The notes under the pieces were generated by a model. It was not told where the DNA came from and made no database searches. It was given only the letters and a program-made list of their open reading frames with translations. The position numbers and the translations under genes are program-made. 64,000 bases of DNA, taken from assembly GCF_000619925.1 (NCBI RefSeq), contig NZ_JHVB01000008.1:1-64000 (forward strand), given 5' to 3'. Positions 59,811 through 64,000 of this stretch are shown piece after piece; position 1 is the first letter of the stretch, and each line of letters starts with the position of its first letter. The DNA comes from Treponema sp. C6A8. GTDB taxonomy: Bacteria; Spirochaetota; Spirochaetia; Treponematales; Treponemataceae.

Positions 59811-60386
59811 ATGATTTCACTTGATCAGGTAATGCTTCTTGAACAAAAGGTAGAAAGTGCTGTTGCTAAAATACAACAGTTACAGGCTGAAAACGATGCT
59901 CTGCGCAGTAAATGTTCAGAGCTCACAAATGCGCTTTCAAGCAAGTCGGAGCAGCTTTCTTCTTTTGAGACAGATCAGAGCCAGATCGAAAGTGGAATCT
60001 TAAAAGCACTTGACCGTTTGAATCAGATTGAAAACTCAGTTCTGAAAGTAGCAAACGGCCAGGCTCCTTCTACCATTCAGGCAAAAGTTCAGCCAACAGC
60101 ACAGGTTCAGCAGCCTGTTCAAAAACCAGCTTCAACATCAGTTCAGCAGACTTCGCAGCCTCAGGCTCCTCTTCAGTCACAGCCAGTATTTCAGCAGACA
60201 GAACCGGTTCAGCCGGTAAACACAATTCCTCAGGCACCTGTAAGTCAGGAAAAGCCTTATCAGCCAGCACAGCCAGTTCAGGACAACTTTTTTACAATGA
60301 ACGAAGCTCCAGCTCCTGTTTCAGAAGCAGCTGAAGAGGAAATTGAAGAAGAAAATCCAGATAACTTGGGATTCGATATTTTCTAA
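59811..60386 (+). CDS. ZapB-like coiled-coil protein with Pro/Gln-rich tail
   Basis: A 191-aa protein. Residues about 3-75 are a coiled coil (LEQKVESAVAKIQQLQAEND) resembling ZapB. Then comes a long Gln/Pro-rich, low-complexity region (VQQPVQKPASTSVQQTSQ) and an acidic end (EEEIEEENPDNLGFDIF). It lies between rplT and a ZapA-like gene, whose start overlaps its stop (TAATG). The pair suggests a role in Z-ring assembly, which is inference. Confidence 0.6.
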   Translation: MISLDQVMLLEQKVESAVAKIQQLQAENDALRSKCSELTNALSSKSEQLSSFETDQSQIESGILKALDRLNQIENSVLKVANGQAPSTIQAKVQPTAQVQQPVQKPASTSVQQTSQPQAPLQSQPVFQQTEPVQPVNTIPQAPVSQEKPYQPAQPVQDNFFTMNEAPAPVSEAAEEEIEEENPDNLGFDIF

Positions 60387-60697
60387 TGGGTAAACTTCAC
60401 ATAAATACATTAGGAACCTCATTTACAATTCAGGCAAACGGCGACGACGAATATTTACAGAAGCTTCTTACATATTATAACCGCGTTGCCGAAGACGCTC
60501 AGAAAATCACTGCATTAAAAACACCTCTCCAGACAGCAATCCTTGCAGGCATTATGCTCTGCGACGAAGTTTATAAAGAAAAACAGAACAAAATCGCCCT
60601 GGAAACAGAAAAACTTGACCCGGACGTAATTCTTCAGAGCAATGACATTGAACGTCACACTCTGGATATGATAGAAAAAATCAACAAGGTACTTTAA
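60386..60697 (+). CDS. zapA: ZapA-like cell-division protein
   Basis: A 103-aa protein with the ZapA signature at the N-terminus (INTLGTSFTIQANGDDEYLQKL) and a C-terminal helix (EVYKEKQNKIALETEKL) for oligomerisation. ZapA cross-links FtsZ filaments. It overlaps the ZapB-like gene by one base (TAATG), so translation is coupled. The short length is usual. Confidence 0.8.
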   Translation: MGKLHINTLGTSFTIQANGDDEYLQKLLTYYNRVAEDAQKITALKTPLQTAILAGIMLCDEVYKEKQNKIALETEKLDPDVILQSNDIERHTLDMIEKINKVL

Positions 60698-60698
60698 T

Positions 60699-61166
60699 TT
60701 GATTCAAATATGGATTGATGCAGATTCCTGCCCTACTCTTGTAAGAAATCACACAGTAAAAATTGCCGCAAAAAACGGAATTAAAGTTTTTTTCGTTGCA
60801 AATAAAAACATTCCCTGCGATGAAAAACCTTTTGAAATGATAATCTGCCAGGCGGAAAAGGACGCTGCAGATAATTACATTTTTGAACACGCAGGGGAAA
60901 GTGACCTTGTAATTACGCGGGATATAATCTTTGCAGACAGACTTGTTGAAAAGGGAATTGCAGCCATCAACGACCGAGGGACTTCCTTTACAAAAGATAA
61001 TATCAAGGATTTACTTTCTGACCGGGATTTTGACTTTGCCCTTTTCGAAGCAGGCGTTGTAAAGCGGACTAAAGACGGTTACAGCAAAAAAGATTTTGAA
61101 AAATTTGCCAACTGCTTTGACCGCATATTGCAAAAACTCCTGTCATTATCGGGCCAGATCCGATAA
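60699..61166 (+). CDS. YaiI/YqxD family (UPF0178) protein
   Basis: A 155-aa protein with the UPF0178 start IQIWIDADSCP, FFVANKNIP, SDLVITRDIIFADRLVEKG and AINDRGTSFTKDNI. It has a PIN-like acidic pattern, so a nuclease role is possible but not established. The start is TTG with AAGG about 9 nt upstream. Confidence 0.88.
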   Translation: MIQIWIDADSCPTLVRNHTVKIAAKNGIKVFFVANKNIPCDEKPFEMIICQAEKDAADNYIFEHAGESDLVITRDIIFADRLVEKGIAAINDRGTSFTKDNIKDLLSDRDFDFALFEAGVVKRTKDGYSKKDFEKFANCFDRILQKLLSLSGQIR

Positions 61167-61167
61167 T

Positions 61168-62415
61168 CTATTCTGTATCAGGGATAGCATTAAGAATAGA
61201 ACATATACGGTCTTTAATCTGAGAAAAAGCATCAACTACTTCAGGATCAAAGTGTGAACCCGCACTGTTGTAAATTTCATTAAATGATTCTTCTATAGAC
61301 CAGGACTCTTTGTAACAGCGTTTATGACTCAAAGCATCAAAAACATCGGCAACGGCAACGATACGCGCTGCCAGAGGAATATCATTTCCTTTAAGAACTT
61401 CACCTTCAGGTAATCTTCCGTCCTTAATTGAGAAAGAGCACAAATCTATCTTTCCAGGATATCCTGATTCTCCTCCATCCCAGCGGTCATGGTGATGCAG
61501 GGCAATATCACGGCAGATAATATCAAGATCACTTTCAGAAGGATCAAAAAGCTGAGCTCCGATACAGGTATGACCTTTCATAATATTGCGTTCTTCCTCT
61601 GTAAAGCGAGGGAAAGCCTTTTTCAGAATAACATCAGAAATTCCAACTTTACCTACATCATGGAATTTGGCGCCGATTTTCAAAAGATCGCGGTATTTTT
61701 CCTGTTCATCATAAGGAATGCCGTGATTAAAAGCATAGCGGTCGTAAATTTCCAGAGAGAATGAAGAAACACGCTCAACATGAGGATAAGTTTCTTTTGG
61801 ATCGCGGAACTCTGCCATTTTAAGCATTCGCTTTACCATGCTGCTTGTAACATATGCGCGCTGCAAAGCCTGAACCGCACTTGAAGCAAAGTGAGAAATT
61901 AAAAGTTCAGCCTCTTTTGAAAAAGGAACAATATTTCCTTCATCATCCATTGCATTGATAATCTGAATTACGCCCAGCAGGGCTCCACCCTTTATCTTAA
62001 GAGGGAAGGTATAAATTGAACTTGTATGATAATCAGTTGTGATGTCTGATTCTTTATTAAACTGATACGGTGTATCTTCCGGGATATTATAGGCATCTTC
62101 AATATTCAAAGGACGCTGAGTTTTTGCAACATAGCCCGAAATTGATGTTTCATCAATAGGGAAAGAAAAATATGTATAAGGAAGCTTTTCACCAGGCTCA
62201 AGGAGTTTGAGCTGAGTATCATTCTGGCCGTATTTAATTTTCAGATTGTTGCCTTCAACAACGTAAATAGAACCTGCATCCGCATTTACAATATGACGGG
62301 TCTCTGTGAGAATACGTTCAAGAAGAATATCAATATCCTGAATTTCAGAAAGACTTCTTGCGATTTCTACAATCTGTTCCAGGCGATTCTTTGTCTCTTT
62401 ATTGTAAGCGGCCAC
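61168..62415 (-). CDS. GAF and HD-GYP cyclic-di-GMP phosphodiesterase
   Basis: A 415-aa soluble protein. The GAF domain (about 15-180) may bind a small ligand. The HD-GYP domain (about 195-400) is intact: the metal site HDVGK (about 253) and HHHDRWDGGESGYPG. It should hydrolyse c-di-GMP. The GTG start has AGAGGA 7 nt upstream. It converges with the UPF0178 gene with a one-base gap. Compare the variant HD-GYP at 49144. Confidence 0.92.
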   Translation of the reverse strand: MAAYNKETKNRLEQIVEIARSLSEIQDIDILLERILTETRHIVNADAGSIYVVEGNNLKIKYGQNDTQLKLLEPGEKLPYTYFSFPIDETSISGYVAKTQRPLNIEDAYNIPEDTPYQFNKESDITTDYHTSSIYTFPLKIKGGALLGVIQIINAMDDEGNIVPFSKEAELLISHFASSAVQALQRAYVTSSMVKRMLKMAEFRDPKETYPHVERVSSFSLEIYDRYAFNHGIPYDEQEKYRDLLKIGAKFHDVGKVGISDVILKKAFPRFTEEERNIMKGHTCIGAQLFDPSESDLDIICRDIALHHHDRWDGGESGYPGKIDLCSFSIKDGRLPEGEVLKGNDIPLAARIVAVADVFDALSHKRCYKESWSIEESFNEIYNSAGSHFDPEVVDAFSQIKDRICSILNAIPDTE

Positions 62416-62482
62416 TTCAAATCCTCTTATAATACATTTATCTTTTTTTAATACAGCAATTATATAGGTTATAATTAAACTT

Positions 62483-63340
62483 TTAAAGCGATTTAAGTTT
62501 TTTTATTATCGAAAAATAAATAGGTCCGGCGCCGCCAGAAACATCCGGCAAAATCTGATAGCCATACTTCGTTTTTTCATATTGAGGAAGAGTGATTTTT
62601 GTAAAGCCTTCAATTTCTGACAACTCTGGTGATGGAGATAGAAGTTCAAAGACAGTTCCGTCTTTATTAAACTTTTTGAAAAGACGTTCAATCATCTCAT
62701 CATTTTCATCAGGGCAGAGGGCGCAGGTTGAATAAAGCAATATTCCATCTGGCTCTAAAAGACGATAGGCAGAGGACAGCAAAGCCCACTGTTCGGTTGT
62801 GACGGTTTTTATGCGGGAAAGAGACCAGTCTTTAAGATATTTTGGGTCGTTGTAAACGTGGCGTTCTGAAGAACAGGGCGCATCCAGAAGGATGCGGTCA
62901 AAACATTCAGTCTGACGGGTACACCAGGTAGAACCGTCAGAGCAGGAAGTCTGAACCCGTTCACTGATTTGCAGGGGCAGACAAGTTTCTACAACGACAG
63001 AAAGACGGTGCTTGCGCTCAGGAGAACGTTCATTTGAAGAAAGTTTGGCATCTTCATCCATGCGGCTGGCAAGAACTAAAGTTTTACCGCCGGGAGCTGC
63101 GCATAAATCAAGGATATTTTCTGCTCCTTTAAGAGGAAGACATAAAGCTGCAAGAACGCTGGCGCTGTCCAAAAAATATGATTTTTCAGCCCCCGTAACT
63201 TTATATTCGACAGGCTGATTTTCCTTTTCAAAAGAGGTTTTCAAAGCTTCCCAACGCTGGCCGTAAAGTTCCCCATAATATTGATTAAAGCCTTCAGCCC
63301 CGGAAAGTTTTTTTGCTTTTTCAGATGATTTTTTTCCCAT
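62483..63340 (-). CDS. RsmB/NOP2-family rRNA (cytosine-5) methyltransferase
   Basis: A 285-aa protein with the NOL1/NOP2/Sun pattern: SAM motif LCAAPGGKTLVLASRM, first cysteine loop LDAPCSSE and catalytic YSTCALCPDEND. It uses two cysteines as in m5C-rRNA methyltransferases such as RsmF. The N-terminal RNA-recognition part is short, so the exact 16S site cannot be called. It is transcribed together with the downstream-side nagZ-like gene (nearly abutting, 63340/63341). Confidence 0.88.
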   Translation of the reverse strand: MGKKSSEKAKKLSGAEGFNQYYGELYGQRWEALKTSFEKENQPVEYKVTGAEKSYFLDSASVLAALCLPLKGAENILDLCAAPGGKTLVLASRMDEDAKLSSNERSPERKHRLSVVVETCLPLQISERVQTSCSDGSTWCTRQTECFDRILLDAPCSSERHVYNDPKYLKDWSLSRIKTVTTEQWALLSSAYRLLEPDGILLYSTCALCPDENDEMIERLFKKFNKDGTVFELLSPSPELSEIEGFTKITLPQYEKTKYGYQILPDVSGGAGPIYFSIIKKLKSL

Positions 63341-64000
63341 TTACTGCTCCAGCTTAAAAAGTCCGGCTTTTATTTTATATTCCAGAATACGTTTTACAGC
63401 TTCATCAATTCGGGAAGCAAAAGCAGAATCTTCCGAAGCTTTTTTATACAGAAGCCTTGCCTGTTTTGCAAAACGCTTTTCAGAAGTCATGATGCAGTCA
63501 ACCCCAGCTTCTATAGCAAGAACTGCAGCTTTTTCCGGCGGAAAACCGTTATCGGCAAGGGCGCCCATAAAAATATCATCAGAAAAAATAATACCCTGAT
63601 AGCCGTATTCATTGCGGAGAATTTCGCTCACCCAGACTTTTGAAAGACAGGCAGGAGTTTTTCCATCAAGGGCAGAAGTTCTGGCATGACTCATAAGAAC
63701 TCCTGCAGGGGCATGGTCACAGATATTTTTAAATGGCAGCAAAAGTTCATTAAGTTCTTCAAGAGGGAGTTTAATTTCCGGCAAGCCTGTATGAGGGTCG
63801 GTATTTGTATTGCCCGGAAAGTGCTTGATTACAGTTGCAATTCCGTTATTTTCATAGGCGTTTACACAGGCAATTCCGTAATCCCTTACTTTCTGGGCAT
63901 CTCCAAAGCTGCGGCCGTCAAGAAATTCGCGGTTATCGTCAGTGCAGACTTCAATTACAGGGGCCAGGTTCATGTCAAAACCAATGTCAGCCATTTTTTT
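63341..64000 (-). CDS. Glycoside hydrolase family 3 beta-N-acetylhexosaminidase (NagZ-like), N-terminus outside window
   Basis: The C-terminal part of a GH3 enzyme of the NagZ type: VIKHFPGNTNTDPHTGLP (the KH(F/P)PG loop with the catalytic His region) and IIFSDDIFMGAL with the nucleophile Asp. NagZ trims N-acetylglucosamine from muropeptides in cell-wall recycling. The reading frame continues past the window edge, so an internal Met at 63994 is not the start. Confidence 0.85.
   Translation of the reverse strand, partial: KKMADIGFDMNLAPVIEVCTDDNREFLDGRSFGDAQKVRDYGIACVNAYENNGIATVIKHFPGNTNTDPHTGLPEIKLPLEELNELLLPFKNICDHAPAGVLMSHARTSALDGKTPACLSKVWVSEILRNEYGYQGIIFSDDIFMGALADNGFPPEKAAVLAIEAGVDCIMTSEKRFAKQARLLYKKASEDSAFASRIDEAVKRILEYKIKAGLFKLEQ

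Noticed and set aside
1..64000. Prophage, insertion sequence or integrated element with its own genes
   Set aside because: No transposase, integrase, phage structural gene or attachment-site duplication was seen; the only mobile-like features are short non-coding repeats.

Overview
The window looks like chromosomal DNA of a host-associated, motile Treponema (Spirochaetota). The evidence is the 16S rRNA 5' end with the treponemal pattern after the universal start, a cheA-cheW/cheR-cheX-cheY operon, a secreted-propeller/SpoIIE phosphatase next to a UPF0164 (FadL-like) outer-membrane protein, LL-diaminopimelate aminotransferase, and an infC-rpmI-rplT-zapB/zapA-like block. No transposase, integrase, phage gene, tRNA or CRISPR array was seen.

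Layout. 1-770: 5' part of a 16S rRNA gene on the minus strand with its leader and strong promoter. 1.3-9.3 kb: ilvB, a fold-III amino-acid decarboxylase, an NhaC antiporter with a 58-residue small protein upstream, an OLD-type ATPase/TOPRIM nuclease, a thioesterase and a DtxR-like regulator. 9.3-17.4 kb: an EAL phosphodiesterase, a DnaQ-like exonuclease, a SulP transporter, leuB and cimA. 17.4-20.5 kb: a metal-efflux module made of a fused ArsR-AraC regulator, a free HMA protein and a P1B ATPase. 20.5-25.8 kb: mannose-6-phosphate isomerase, a sugar nucleotidyltransferase, deoD, a two-gene chromate transporter and a degenerate response regulator. 25.9-30.8 kb: chemotaxis operon. 31-36.7 kb: a putative outer-membrane barrel, dapL, dapB, lysC and a DJ-1 protein. 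37-46.4 kb: a cell-envelope cluster (SpoIIE sensor, helical-repeat protein, UPF0164). 46.5-55 kb: GH57, DUF4912, a divergent HD-GYP, a catalytically degenerate aldo/keto reductase, glyS, a PilZ protein and a dihydrouridine synthase. 55-64 kb: CYTH, DUF975, SppA, an RNA methyltransferase, the infC block, a GAF/HD-GYP protein, an RsmB-like methyltransferase and a partial NagZ.

How it fits together. Cyclic-di-GMP turnover and sensing recur (EAL, two HD-GYP, PilZ) beside a complete chemotaxis core. Amino-acid genes point to isoleucine made through citramalate and lysine/diaminopimelate made through the DapL route.

The most interesting signal lies between the genes. At least four families of short palindromic repeats occur. 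Two of them form multi-stem structures in which copies differ by compensatory base changes. Several copies sit exactly at stop codons and supply the stop or the last residues of the protein. The second genome-wide trait is start-site architecture: many first-in-operon genes have a -10 hexamer ending 6-8 nt before the ATG and no Shine-Dalgarno (predicted leaderless mRNAs), while genes inside operons have clear Shine-Dalgarno sequences.
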